64,000 bases of DNA from Neodontobutis hainanensis. Taxonomy: Eukaryota; Chordata; Actinopteri; Gobiiformes; Odontobutidae. Shown here in pieces: positions 1-12,152 of this stretch (its first letter is position 1; every line of letters begins with the position of its first letter). The notes beneath the pieces are model-generated. The model had not been told where the DNA came from. It saw nothing but the letters and a program-made list of their open reading frames with translations, and ran no database searches. The stretch spans positions 8,423,001 to 8,487,000 of the forward strand of contig JALDNG010000041.1 in NCBI GenBank assembly GCA_024349245.1, given 5' to 3'. The position numbers and the translations under genes were made by a program.

Positions 1-1455
1 TCAAGGAAGGATAAACCTATTGCTCCTGACAAACCGTACACAAGTGAGGGCAGAGCATAACAGGAATGCACAGGAGGCATCAGCAAAGATGTATGACAAA
101 AATAAAAAAAAATAAACAAGACAGCGGGAGTCTAGAAGCACAGCCAGCGAGCTCTCATCATTTTCCATTATTGTTGTTGTTGTGGTTGGCTGTGTTTGGA
201 TCCACAGTAATTAATGGAATGGGTCAAAGCGGAGCAGACAAAGGCCAGCAAGACAAATAAAGGTGAAGGATTGGCTGCCTGACGTCCAGAGATCGAACTG
301 GCTTAAGTGGTCATCAGCCAACACCTATTGATATATTTCACCTGGGCACAAGTGACTGGAGATGCTGCACCCGAGGGAGACGCACTCTGCTGGCATGTCA
401 TTGCAGCTTTACAGACCATAGATCCGACAAGATTACAAGACATTTACCTGCACAGAAAAGTTGAATTGTTTTGCTCTTAAATTGCAAGGCAATCATCTCA
501 TCCCCTGGGAAGCGTCTAGACTGAATTAATTAACACTGAAATGAGTCAGAAAATGCCCTGAAAATGTCATTTTACACTTCATTGTCATAGTAAATGTCCC
601 CTTTGTGATTAAATATCATTTGAAAAACAATCTCGTTTACTTCCGTAATTAGATATTCAGCTAACAAGAAACAGACAGCTTGCAAAACAGTAACTGCTGT
701 ATGACTCACATCAGTGGTGTTATGGATAAATGTGCCTGTTAAAAATGACCTCCTCAAATACTGTATTGGTTGCATTGAGAATATTGACGACAAGTGGACA
801 CATGGCTACTCTTGACAAAAGACCATGTATGAAATTCAATAGGTCTAGACGAAATGTCACGGCTAGGCATTTGAAACTGAATCTGGTCTTTGGGTAAATC
901 ATATTAGATTTTACCAAGAAGGATCCTTTCTCAGAACCTTATGTTGGTGAGAAAAATACCAAAATTCAATAAGGGTTAAAGTGAAAGTGAAGAAGTGTTT
1001 TTTTTTTTTATTTAAAGTCTTGTATTGTGTAAAGTTACCTGTTCAACTTGAAAAGGGAATTAGAAACAAAGGTGGGATGATTCAACTCTCAAAGGCAAGA
1101 CTTGCCCCAAAAATACATCTAGTATTTCACAACTGAAAATAAACCATGTACATGTTTTTGATTTTGTGTTTTTGTGTTATTGGCTTGACTGGCATCAATA
1201 CATCATTAGTCTGTCATTTTTTACAGACTGCAAGGTCATACTATAAAATGCCCAAGGGAACATAACATCATAATCCTTCTCTAAAGTGACCAGAAATTCC
1301 ATTTGTAAGACCTGAGTTGCATTTGACTCAAAAAGTGGTTAATTTCAGGAAAATTATAAAAGGTGCTTAACAGAATCTTTGATAAAACGCTTGCTTTGGT
1401 GAAGTTAGATATACAGAGAGTATATTTGATGTTTTATGCATGTGCTAAACCACAG
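1..1455. other. Unique AT-rich DNA, no gene seen
   Basis: No reading frame here resembles a known protein, and stops are dense in all frames. A 7-bp inverted repeat (AGTCTGT at 1208-1214, ACAGACT at 1223-1229) is the only small structure noted. Nothing else is supported. Confidence 0.6.
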
Positions 1456-1456
1456 T

Positions 1457-1529
1457 CAGGGGGGGAGCGACCCGACCCCCCGCCGGTCGAAGGACGGCCG
1501 CTCTACCCACTGAGCTACTGTTGCCCAAT
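1457..1529 (-). mobile_element. tRNA-derived SINE head fragment
   Basis: Read on the minus strand, this stretch carries a tRNA-like A box (around TAGCTCAGTGGGTAGAGCGG) and the same GGCCGTCCTTCGACCGGCGG anticodon-region sequence as the longer SINE copies at 14955-15219 and 59385-59620. Only the head is present; the body and tail are missing, so this is a truncated copy. It is not a functional tRNA, because the 3' half does not close an acceptor stem. Confidence 0.7.
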
Positions 1530-1895
1530 TTTTCTACATCTTTATCAAAAAAAAGTCTGTCAACTTAAATCTCTCACATCGAAACAGACGGTTCTAATTT
1601 GTGTGGAACATATTTGGAGAAACACCTGGTCACATTTTGTGGATATATTTTTAGTTTTATCATTAATTAACTATAAAACTACACATAAACTACAAATTAC
1701 TAACAAAGTAAATAAAAAAAAGCTTATGAAGCATTTTGGATGCTTATTATTTCTGGGTCTAGATCCAAACTGCGAGAGCCATATGTATGTGTGCTCATAT
1801 GTATGGCTTGGTTCTCTGATAGTTAAAGACAGAACAGAAATGTTGGCACAAACAGATTAATGAGCTGATATTTGGATTTGACCATGGCAATTGTA

Positions 1896-1898
<3 letters not shown>

Positions 1899-1959
<61 letters not shown>
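1899..1959. repeat. (AT)n microsatellite
   Basis: About 60 bp of uninterrupted AT dinucleotide, seen directly. Confidence 0.98.
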
Positions 1960-1960
<1 letters not shown>

Positions 1961-2016
1961 TACTATTTTATGTTTACGGCATTGTGTGCCTTAGAAAACT
2001 GTCTTCCCTCTTGTAA

Positions 2017-2275
2017 ATGTCGGAGAGAGTGCCGGAGCGGTGGCCAGAGCGTCGATGGTGGGAGGCCACTGTGGAGCAACAGAGGAAAAGCAGCAGATGG
2101 CGTTGAATTCTCAGGTTTATTTCGGGAGAGTTCAGCTTTTACGGCTCATATACCGACTTAATTATGAGACATAGGGGAGAGTGAACCCCTGGAAGAGGGA
2201 TTTAAAGAGGCAGGGAAATCTTCATTAAGCCCAGAAGGAGGAAAGGAGTGCTCATTCAAATGACTTTGCCCGTCA
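2017..2275 (-). mobile_element. Possible solo LTR
   Basis: On the minus strand the order is a TTTAAA box (2201-2206 on the plus strand), then an AATAAA polyadenylation signal about 80 bp downstream (plus strand TTTATT near 2116-2121), then a GC-rich R/U5-like stretch that ends near a CA. That is the arrangement of a Ty3/gypsy LTR. No internal coding region flanks it. The TG...CA ends and a target duplication could not be fixed, so this remains tentative. A unique host regulatory segment is the alternative. Confidence 0.3.
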
Positions 2276-2499
2276 TCAACATCCGTAAAGAGGGAGAGGA
2301 GAGGAGTAGTGGTGGGTTAGTAGTCGAATGATATCTCTTAATATCATTTAAGATGTGGAAGAACCCTCCATGTCATGTCTTTATCATAATTATACCATTA
2401 GTGTGTTGACCATTAAGTGCACTTCAAATGACGGGGCCATATTTTGAGCTCAGGATATCTTTACACATTTTATATTTCAAAGAAACAGTAAAACGATGA

Positions 2500-2990
2500 C
2501 AGAAAATGTACTGTAACAAAGATAATAGACATCTACATTTGAAATGGGGCCAACATCAGTGCGTTAGGGTGAATAATATTAAATCCCCGTTTAAAGCCAC
2601 CTCGATGGGAGTGCCACAGGGGTCTGTTTTGGGACCCCTGTTGTTTAGCATCTATTTAAACAACCTCCAAAGTGTGTGCACTAATGTAAATGTAATGTTT
2701 GCTGAAGACACTGTGATTTTACTAAAAGTAAAAATGAACTGGAACAAATTAACAAAAGAAATGAAAAAAGTCACAAATTGGTTGAAAAATTCCTGTCTTA
2801 CCTTAAAAATTTATCAAACAGTATCATTGTTTTTTTTTAAATAAGCATCAACAACAATATTCTCATGAGATCTTAGTAAATGGGCAAAAATCAAAAATGT
2901 AAATAAGTTTAAATATCTAGGCCTAACATTTGATTCAAATCTTAGTTTCAAAGAACACAAGTCTTGGTTATACATTGAAATTTAAATTGA
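2500..2990 (+). pseudogene. Degenerate LINE reverse transcriptase fragment (L2/CR1-group)
   Basis: The translation holds the classic non-LTR reverse-transcriptase block: GVPQGSVLGPLLFSIYLNNL (2611-2670), then a catalytic-loop region reading MFAEDT at about 2695, then a WLKNSCLTL segment near 2780. After a frameshift around 2840, a KFKYLGLTFDSNLSF segment follows near 2905-2955, which is the thumb-side motif of L2/CR1-group LINEs. The usual Y/F-A-D-D catalytic motif reads FAED, so one catalytic aspartate is lost. The upstream endonuclease and the 3' end are missing or unrecognisable. Decayed C-terminal sequence may continue to about 3540, but this could not be shown. It would have encoded the polymerase for target-primed reverse transcription; this copy is dead. 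Confidence 0.85.
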
Positions 2991-3644
2991 TGAATTTTAA
3001 ATACATGTCTAGACCATAGTGTATTTGTAGCTTAACATCAACCTGTCCAGAGAGTTCAGGCAAAAATGAGCAATTCTAAACACTGCCCTTTAGCATCAGA
3101 GCAAATTATTATTTCAAATGTATGCATATGTTCTAACCTCATTAACATTTTTCTTTAATTTGGAAGCATTACACATCCCAACAACCTGCCCAACCTCTGC
3201 AATTTGAGTATGCCTCCCACCTGAGTTCTACATTAATACTAAGGAATTTCTTCTTTTTTGTATTAGTAGTGCCAAACAGAAACAATACATCTAAAATCTA
3301 ACATTCTGAGATGTTTTGAAATGAATGTGGTACTTTTATATAGTTGTAGTAGATTTCTGCAGTCTGGTGAAAATGACCAGGCTTGGAGACGCAGTGGAGA
3401 GCTGTATACAATACGTTACATTAATACAAGCACCTTTCCAGATCCAGCAGATCAGAGGTTTGCGTCTGCGTCCACCCTAGGAGGAGGTAGAAAGGAGAAA
3501 AACAAAAGTGCTAAATACTACTGAAAATAGGCAGATGTAATAATAATCTGAGCGGTTGAGTGTGTACCTACAGCTACAACCAGTGTAAACCTAACACTAT
3601 GATCAATCAGTCTCCATACGTTTGGTGAAATAAGTATGTTTTGA

Positions 3645-3667
3645 GTTTGCTTTTGAAAAAAGCAAAC
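3645..3667. repeat. Perfect 10-bp hairpin, 3-nt loop
   Basis: Left arm GTTTGCTTTT (3645-3654), loop GAA, right arm AAAAGCAAAC (3658-3667), perfectly complementary. No repeat family recognised. Confidence 0.9.
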
Positions 3668-6550
3668 TATATAAACTATAGTGCCTTAAATAATTTATGT
3701 CTCACTCAATATTTGTGTGCACACTGTGAAGCAGATATTACACGTTTCTCTGAAGATCACATGTATACAGATCGACAGTGCTTCTTTGAGCTTTGAGTTC
3801 TTTGGTGTTGCACTCTCCAAAATCCACTACAGGCAACATACTAACACACAACATAGAAATACCACTTAAATGATATACCATGACCTCGAACTTTATTTGC
3901 AACATGGAGAAATACCTGAGTACAGTCTTCATTTTGTAGAAATAGATTTGTTTTCTCCTGGACAGTACTCTAGACTCTAGTCTTCTACTTAGCCTTCTAC
4001 TAGGTTATGCACTTCAAATGCCACTTGTCTTCAGGAACACATTGAACACAGTCTGCATGAAAGTTTTCATGTGAAGAGTGTTTTTATCTCAAATTAAACT
4101 TTTTTCAAACGTCGGTACAAATGTATAAAAAATGTGCCTAAAATAAAAAGCACCTCCACAATCTGCAAAAGTATATGCTTGTCGAGTACCTACGAAGGCC
4201 ACAGCACATGAGTCATTTTTTTGAGACTCATCAAACCATTCAGCGGGCCCTCATTCACTGTGAATGTGAGCATTGTCAACCTCAAACAAAACCACTCCCA
4301 ACAGAGTTTTTCTTTTAATTTGTCACCGTCTGCAAGACTTTGTGCAAAAGCTCGCAGTGCACTCAAGGGTAACTGCTGACTCCGCCAGACGTTCTGCGGA
4401 TAAAAGTCATTTCAATCAGACCGATATTTAATGAAGGCGAGCTTGAGAAGCATTGAATATTTTCAGTTCTGGGAAATAGGAGCTGTGCAAGAGTCATTTA
4501 ATAAGAACCGTTCAAAGCTAATACAGGAAGATTTTCTGTCTGTTGAGGTTTAAAACAGAGCAGCTGTTAAGCCAACCTTGTCATTTCTAGACTAATGATT
4601 GAAAAAGTGTGTAGGAGTTTGTTTGTTCTCTTGTTTGAAAAAAAACAAGCAAAGTTCAGGAAATAAAATAAGTTTTGAATGTCTATAGCGTTAGACAAAC
4701 TACTGTATGTGCACCTCTTAAATCAATGCACAAACAGAAGACATTTAGATACATTCTACAATTCACCTGCTTATTCTAACCTTAATTACTCAAATGTCTC
4801 TAATCAAGTATTATTGAAAACATAGTTTAACTTAGCCTTTATGTGATGTTTAATTTATAAGCTCACATTTATAGACTTTCGTACAACCTGAACAGAAAGA
4901 AATGTGAATGAATGATGGGTGACTGTTGACTCACTGAGGAGTCATGTAAGCAGTGAATTGATGGATTGATGTTTCCGTATTTTCAATGAGGAGGGAATGA
5001 AAAACCCTGCTGCTCAACAACATATCCCAAATATGAATAAATCTGGGGTTATCGAGTCAATGTAAGACGTTATGTTTTAAAGAATATACTACTTTCTGAA
5101 TCACACAAGTCCAGGGCACACACTACTTTCTGAGGTTGTAATTTTCTTCTTTGATTAGTATCAGTGAGGCTGGTAGACACAGAAGCACCAACGGGGTCCG
5201 GGTTACACAAACACTTTACAGGTTAAAAAATACTTTGATCACCGACCCAGCGAGCAGCCAAATATTGATGAGACTAAATGGCAGACTGGAGGCTTAAAAA
5301 GGGGATCAACAGCAACATGCATTTGCTGAACAAGGGGCTTGAATAAGCTGATGGGGCACCTTGACTGGCAAATAACTGTGGAGCCGATGTGGAATTTTAC
5401 TGTATGTCTTATATTTTATTTGATAATGCAGGTTCTATTTATTTAAAAACAATGTTATGGTTAAAGGATGTAATGTATCTGGTAACAATATTGCAGACTG
5501 CATTAAAAGCCAGGCCAGCCGAACCCATTCACTTTTTCAGCAAAGTCAAGTTGGTCTTCCCTCCAATTGAAACCTATGTCCAATGAGATCACTCATACCT
5601 GACCAATCAAACAACTTTATTCAAAATGGGGCAGGTTTTATGTGATGATTCGTTTTTCTGATGTTTTGAACGTTTCTTTTTAAATTGTGTTGTGCCCCTA
5701 CATTTCTGATTGTGTGTTACGTGTGTCCAATTGTAGTTTAATCTGTGTCTATTTGTTCCAGCTCCTGGAAATCAACCTCGAATTGACAGGGACCAAATGT
5801 CTTCCCCTGTGCTAGTATGCTAATGCTAGTATTAAGTGGAATATAGCGGCCTGGCCCTTGGATAGAAGCACAACATATACACACAAATGTAACAGTTTCA
5901 GTTTTAATCCTTTTTCATCCGAGATTAGAGTGACCTGACAGTAATGAATAAAAAGTTCAAGTTTACTGTAAACCTGCCCTGTCACTTCACCTGGAGTGCA
6001 AACTATAATCTGAGCAGTTACATCGGGAAAGACATTGCTATGTCCTTATACTCCGTGGCCTTTCGCTGACCTTGCTGTTAGTTGGGTTAGAAACTCAAGT
6101 TGGGCCGCAGCTGCTCGACAGAGTCTCAACTCTATGTCCCTCTAAACATTTAAACTTGCTTCTTGAGGGAGTTTGGAGATCCTGCTGCTCCAAGGTGTTA
6201 GTGACCTGGAACAAAGCGGGCCAAATACCTGGCTTTGTCCTGCAGACTCATTCTAAAAAGTGGAGCTGTCTTTACAGAAATCTGAACGAATTAGAGCTTG
6301 TTTAAACTTTAAAACACAAAGCCCCATTGCTCAGCTGAAAGGATGGTGACCTGACAGTGATATAGTTATCGAGATAAAAGGTTGACAACAAACAAATTCA
6401 ACATTTAAACTGTGCAAGTCAGTATCCAGAGTGTCGGAGTGAAACAATGACAAATGTTAACTACATGTTTTTCATGAATCACCTTGCACCAGTTTATTAT
6501 GTTTTGTCATAAACAACGTGATTTTTTTTTAAAAGAAATGTCTTCCTGTT
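3668..6550. other. Unique DNA, no gene seen
   Basis: Long non-repetitive stretch. Frames are short and resemble nothing known. The block at about 4230-4520 is less AT-biased and of mixed composition, unlike the flanks, and could be a conserved noncoding element. The block at 6040-6300 is similar in character. Neither can be tested without a cross-species alignment. Confidence 0.5.
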
Positions 6551-6551
6551 A

Positions 6552-6588
6552 AAAGACATTTTAACAAAAAGGATGTTAAAATGTCTTT
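6552..6588. repeat. Perfect 14-bp hairpin, 9-nt loop
   Basis: Left arm AAAGACATTTTAAC (6552-6565), loop 6566-6574, right arm GTTAAAATGTCTTT (6575-6588). Possibly the remains of two short inverted insertions; no family recognised. Confidence 0.9.
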
Positions 6589-6599
6589 AGGAAAATTGT

Positions 6600-9150
6600 T
6601 AGGAGAAGGTCTCGAGCAGGAAGACACAGGAACACTAGAGGGACTACAGTATGTCTTGTAATATAACCTTTTCCTAAAATGTATTATGTTATGTCCTAAC
6701 TTAATTTGTAAACCTTCACTTTAACAATAACTTACCCTGCGCCGACACCCTCAAAGGTCTTGATTAACAATCGCCCCACACTGATTGGAGAGAAGGCTGG
6801 TTAACTGTAAGTGCATTACAGCAGTCATGGCGGGAACTAATGAAAGCATGCACATGGCATTTCAAAGTCGTTATGACTTGGGTAGGGCTTGATTTAGCCA
6901 AAAAAATCTGTTCAATTTCAAACATTTGTTCCCAAATTCATTAAAACTGGTTTGGCACAAAATCACCAGGATCAGGTACAGCATCAAAAAAGCTGTAAGA
7001 GATGTGCTCTTTGCTCATTTCATGACCACATCATTAATGCTCTGCTTACCGGATGCTGTGTAGAGTCATTCAATAACAATAGAATGTCTTGGACAGAGTT
7101 TTTTCAATCACAAATTAATCTCAATGATAAATTGCAGCGATTACTCAAAGTTAAGGCTGGTTCTTTGAGTGCAGTCCTTTCCTTTTTGTATTTTCTTGAA
7201 AGTTGACTGAACACGCTCTGTTAAATGAGGGCCACGGGTGCGTTTACAACATCCGCCATAAACAAAGCAAGACAAATGATTTACATGACATGCATTGATT
7301 TGCTGTTAGTCCTTGAGAACCTTTCGAAAAATGGAGATATCATCAGCTTGCTTTACATAATGCATTATTTATTTCCTCTCCAGGAGGCCAACCAATTGGA
7401 AATGTGGTTTGTTTCAATGTAAAATGACTGTGAAATGAATAATAGAGTACATTATCAAGCAAATGTAAGAGCACAATATGAACTTTTAATGCAATCAGTT
7501 GTTCAATTTAAAAATGAATTCATGCATATTAAGCACAGATTGTTTATGTGACTATATTTTATCATTGTAAGGCAGGTTATTGTTTTACAGCACATTAAAT
7601 CTACACTATGTTTTCTAATTGAAAAAGTAATGTGTTACTTTTCCTACTTGTTCTTTGAAGGCATGTACATTACCCGAGTTCACGAAATAGACTGTATTTG
7701 AAACTTTCTCTGTGTATGTCAGTGAACATGTTCAATTCAGACAATGGTTTGTGTCCACCTCCCTGCTACTACAGCGGTTAAAAAGATTTTTTTTTTTACA
7801 AAACTTCCAATACAGTCAGATCTTTGGTCAACAAAACATAAAAACATAACCCCTAATACTGATGTGTCCGTCATAGATGTGACTGGGTTTATGTGTATGC
7901 GTCCCAGGACAGTGATTAGATGTGGTGCAATTTGGTTTTTGTTGTCTTGTTTGGATTAGCATAGCGCCAATAGGAGATACATCTGAAGACATGAAGTCAC
8001 AAGTGTTTCTGGATAAGCATATGAACTGACCAGAAGTGAGAGCTGAGCAATAATATACAATTAACTAGACAACCACCAATTCCATCATTTTTAGCATGAG
8101 GAGCAATTTTATATTGACTGACCAATCAAGCACAATACACTTTAGAGTGAGCAAGCTTTGGTTTATTAAACTCTCTTTTTTTTACTTTTACACCAATGTA
8201 AGAAAGGATTAACATTACTTAAAATCAACACTTTATTTGTAACACTTTATTTGCTTCGAGCTGTGTAGCATTTGAGTGATCAGTCCTTTAAGGTATATTC
8301 AATGCAAGTTTATGTGAGGTGTAGTATAATGCCAAGCACAGTGTATATCAGCTGTAGAGTAACTAAGCTACCTGAGCGCCTTAAGGTAACCCTGTTCCTG
8401 ACACTTGGCATTACGTTTCTCACCACTCGCTGGTGCACAGCTATTGTTAAAGTGGAAGAATATGCTATTTTGTTTGCCAGTAGGCACAATCAGTGATGGT
8501 ACACAGATGATCGCTAAATACCCCTCCTCCCCTCGCTTGGACTGGAGTGTACATAGCCCCTGGACTCCGCTGTATCTCCAGTCCACGTCAGACACACGCA
8601 GAGAGCGCCTTAAAAGTGCTGAGCGTGGCTGCCACAGACGATTACTGTGAGTTAACAATGAAAACAAATGACTGTGGAAAGATATCCGTATGACGTAATG
8701 AAGGGCAGAGGAGAGAGAGTGCTCGCTGTAGTTCTGCTTAATGAAGAGACCTTCAGCAAACATAGTTTTCTCCACTTTTGAATAACTCCTCCTCGTTTAT
8801 TTTGACCAGTAATGAACTGAAACAGATGGCCAATAAATGTAGGGCAATTAGCAAACCTAAAAGTAGCTAGTTAAGGATTGTGCTACAGGTCTGTGTAGAC
8901 TTTATACTACATTGTGGTAATAGCAAGGTAAATCAGTATTTTATGCTTTGAATAAGCAGTTTCTAGAGGTTATTAGATGCTCTAAATACTGTTAACACTA
9001 CTATTACTAATTTATTATCATCTTATTCCCTGCCCTAACTGGTGGAGTTTACAATTAAGAAAAAAATCATAACTTTGATCAAAGGACAAGTGGTGCGCCA
9101 GAAACGTTGCTGTTACCAGGGTGTCTATGTTGTCTAAGGTATCTTTCCAG
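6600..9150. other. Unique DNA, no gene seen
   Basis: No coding sequence supported. The 135-codon open frame on the minus strand at 8368-8775 has no motif, signal or resemblance I recognise and is treated as chance. The block at 7360-7560 is AT-rich with octamer- and homeodomain-like words and is a weak conserved-noncoding candidate. Confidence 0.5.
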
Positions 9151-9154
9151 AGCT

Positions 9155-9517
9155 AATAAATCATAGCCTGGCTCCGCCCTCCTACGTACTTCCGCTCAAT
9201 TTCATTTTGCTTTAGTACTTAGTCTGGGATCGCTGTATATTCTTAGGTTTCCAGAAATCAATTTTTTGTAGGACCAATCAGCGAACAGAGGGAGTGACTT
9301 GTTGTTTCCAGTCGGTTTCGGCACATGACATACGTCACAACCACACGTTAGCGATTGGCTATGGCAGATCCTGAGTGACTCTGGGCAGATCCAATAGTTT
9401 TAAACTTCAACAGAGTTCCCGCATACAAGGAAGTAAACGCTTGTCAATGGAGCGAGGCCAGACTCTCTGTACAAATGAAATGTACGAGAGTCTGGTAGAA
9501 CCAGGCTAAATAAATCA
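9155..9517. mobile_element. Non-autonomous DNA transposon (345 bp) with 9-bp target duplication
   Basis: The element spans 9164-9508. Its ends are imperfect inverted repeats, TAGCCTGGCTCC at the left and, inverted, TAGCCTGGTTCT at the right (10 of 12 match). The same 9 bases, AATAAATCA, lie directly outside each end (9155-9163 and 9509-9517), as expected for a target-site duplication. Just inside the right end is a strong hairpin (9458-9472 with 9482-9495, 14 pairs and one bulged T). There is no transposase frame. A 9-bp duplication fits MULE-like or Merlin-like transposition better than hAT (8 bp), but the superfamily is not settled, and a 10-bp reading is possible if the left terminal T is counted in the duplication. 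Confidence 0.8.
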
Positions 9518-12107
9518 TACATGAATCATTAAATCCATTGGGGATAGTGCAACACAAGGGTCTGGTATGGAAAAGGCCACTGTTAAGACTCTATTGTCTA
9601 TCTTGTCACTCACTCAAAATCTTGTATTTTGTTGAACGAGAGCTCTTGGAGCCAGTCCTCACAATTTGGACATCTTCACTGAGCTCTTTCACTGTAAACA
9701 ATATTCATGTCTTTAATGCTTTTACACAAAACAAGTGCAAATAAACACATTTTAGTCCTATGTTGATTTTTATCAATTGGTTAAATCAAATACAAGGAGG
9801 AAACCTTACACTGCAATGAAAGAGCTCCTCTCTGATAAAACAATGCAAAAGGCACTCATACTGTTGGAGCAGCATGTTTCTGTTGATGTTGGGACAACCT
9901 TAGTACAGACAGTCGAGCAATTTGCCAAACTTTATAATTATTGCTCTGCCTTGAAGCAAAGTAGTATTTTTATTTATTTTTTTTACTTTTTTTCTTATTG
10001 GTCAGACTAATGTCAACCCTGGCACCAGAGGGAGGGGGTCCCTTGTGTAATACGCATGGCCCAAAGCAACTTGCATAGTGAGCACATAGGGCCCACCCGC
10101 CTCTGAAGAAATTACACACTAAATCAATTTTACAGTTACATCAGCATGATAAAAAAGTCAACCACTGCAAAGCCCGCATATGCATTAGGTTAAAAAGTGT
10201 AATATATTTTTTCAAACGCATCAAAATTTATAGCTAATATGCATCAGTCAACATCAATTTAACTAAATATAGTGCAGAATATATGCTTTGGGGTATTTAC
10301 TGTTATTCTGAAGTCATTCAAAGTCAAAACTCTATTACAGTAAGATGACAATCAATCTTACTCAGGATTTACATGAGAACATTATTATTGTCTGTCAATA
10401 AGTGTTACGGTTAAAGTGAAAAGTGTACAATCCACATCTTACAAACCCAACAATCCAACTTCAGACATAAGTAGGCATTACTGGAGTCGCATGTACTTAT
10501 AAGGCCTGATCTACTAAGAGCTTTAATAACAGGTGCATTTTTTTTTTTTTTCAATGACGTGCTGTTTGTGAGAAGTTTTGTATGATTGGCTTTAACTATG
10601 ATCAGGTAGAGTACTTCACTGAGGGTTTAGGTTGGGTTTGAAGTGGGAGGGAAGATTTGGAGAATGAGTAGCGTGAATGCAGCCCCTCGACCAAGTCCAG
10701 AAAATAAGCATCACCAACAAAAGATGGATGGATATAGTGGACACTAACTGATAGACAGTTCTTTACTTAATGCATTTTGTTCACCAATAAAACCCTGATA
10801 GGAAAAATTGATTGCAAAGAAAAGGACAAAAGTAACTACATAATGTGCTTGAGGGACATGAGGCACAAAACTTGACCACATCGACAGCACTGGTGTACAG
10901 TTCTCACACCTGTACAACAAACAAAAAAGTCATAGAGACATCCTTATTTTTCACATTTACGCAACTTTCTTTTATTATCATTTCACAGTAAAAATTTAAT
11001 TGCATCAGCTCAATATCAACTTTTTTGGTCATCTTTTACTTTTTGTGGTGTTTCAAAGTAGCACAGCCCTCTTGTGTTCATGGTTTAAGTCTACCAGCAC
11101 CAATCAACCAACACAGCCTACTTTTTGTTACACATTTTCTTCTAAAAATACTAGACTTTGTTCCAGATTGTCTACCTGTCCGTACTCCCAAACCCAGGCT
11201 GCAGCTGCACTCCGTCCGGTGAAGACTTTTCTCCTAAACCTGAAATATAACCAGATAGCCAGTGTGAACACACCATATTATACATGGCTGCCTTGGAAAT
11301 GAATGTGTTCCCGAGTATAAGCCTCTGCTCTGGCTCTCAATTTATCTATGTTTATTTCAAAATGGAGGCCAGTGAAGGAACCATCCAAGACAAATACAGC
11401 GAGCGTCTTCATAAAACACAGAGTGAGAGGGAGACCATTTGTTTCCCAGACTCGGTAGATCTGTGTATTATGCGGATTGTGCTGAATTTACTGCCTGTGA
11501 GGATTTCCACAAGATGTATGAGGGAGTGCTTTGTTTGCAGAAAGGAACACCAGTCATTTTTTTGGTTTTAATATAAGCCTAAATCAGTTTTGTGTAGTTC
11601 TAAACTCAATTAAAGAAGTAATTTCACATAGTTTTCTTTTAAATTAGACTTTAATCTTTTTTTGTTGGTTTATGATATGCAATAAGACACCATGCACCAT
11701 TTGCATACATAATTCTGCAGTATACATGGCTTGTTAACATGGAATCACACATTTTGAAACTTATAAAAACTAATTTAGTGTAACTTGGCTGATTTATATA
11801 ACATCTCATGCCTTGAAGGTAAAGTCAGTTTTATTGGTTAATGTAGCATTGGAAAGCAGCTAAGATTTCACTATTAGACCAAGCCATTATGCAATTATCT
11901 TTGCTTTTGTAAATATTGCATGAATTAAGCTCTGGACGTCACATGGTTTGTTTGTTTTTAATCAACCATAATGGCGGTGTACAACGATAGGAGTTGCTGC
12001 TCTGAAGTGGTGGTATTGTGGAGTTAAAGTAGAATCTGATCACTACATTTTCCTTGGTGTGTCTGTAACCTTTTAATTTCTAAAAATGTATTTTTTTATT
12101 GCACTAG
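9518..12107. other. Unique DNA, no gene seen
   Basis: No family or gene recognised. The 77-codon frame beginning at 9777 and the 95-codon frame at 11284 have no recognisable domain and are not called as genes. Confidence 0.5.
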
Positions 12108-12152
12108 TTCCGGAGTCCACTGAATGACATCTTACACTATCTACAGCAACAG
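12108..12152 (+). other. Candidate mini-exon, 45 bp
   Basis: The 45-bp segment is preceded by a T-rich tract ending in GCACTAG (12101-12107) and followed by GTAAGG (12153-12158), a good donor. Its length is a multiple of three and only frame 1 is open (reads FRSPLNDILHYLQQQ). I do not recognise the peptide. Such acceptor-donor pairs arise by chance in 64 kb, so this is only a candidate. Confidence 0.15.

Noticed and set aside
1363..1860. 165-codon open frame on the plus strand
   Set aside because: It runs through a minus-strand SINE head and otherwise unique DNA, and has no recognisable domain.
8327..8413. Inverted 10-mers TAATGCCAAG / CTTGGCATTA, 67 bp apart
   Set aside because: Too short for transposon ends, and no flanking duplication was found.
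8368..8775. 135-codon open frame on the minus strand, with a partly overlapping frame on the plus strand
   Set aside because: No domain, signal peptide or recognisable similarity. Open frames on both strands of a GC-richer patch are expected by chance.
9777..10010. 77-codon frame beginning MVKSNTRRKPYTAMKELL
   Set aside because: Reads somewhat protein-like, but no family is recognised and there are no splice or promoter signals around it.
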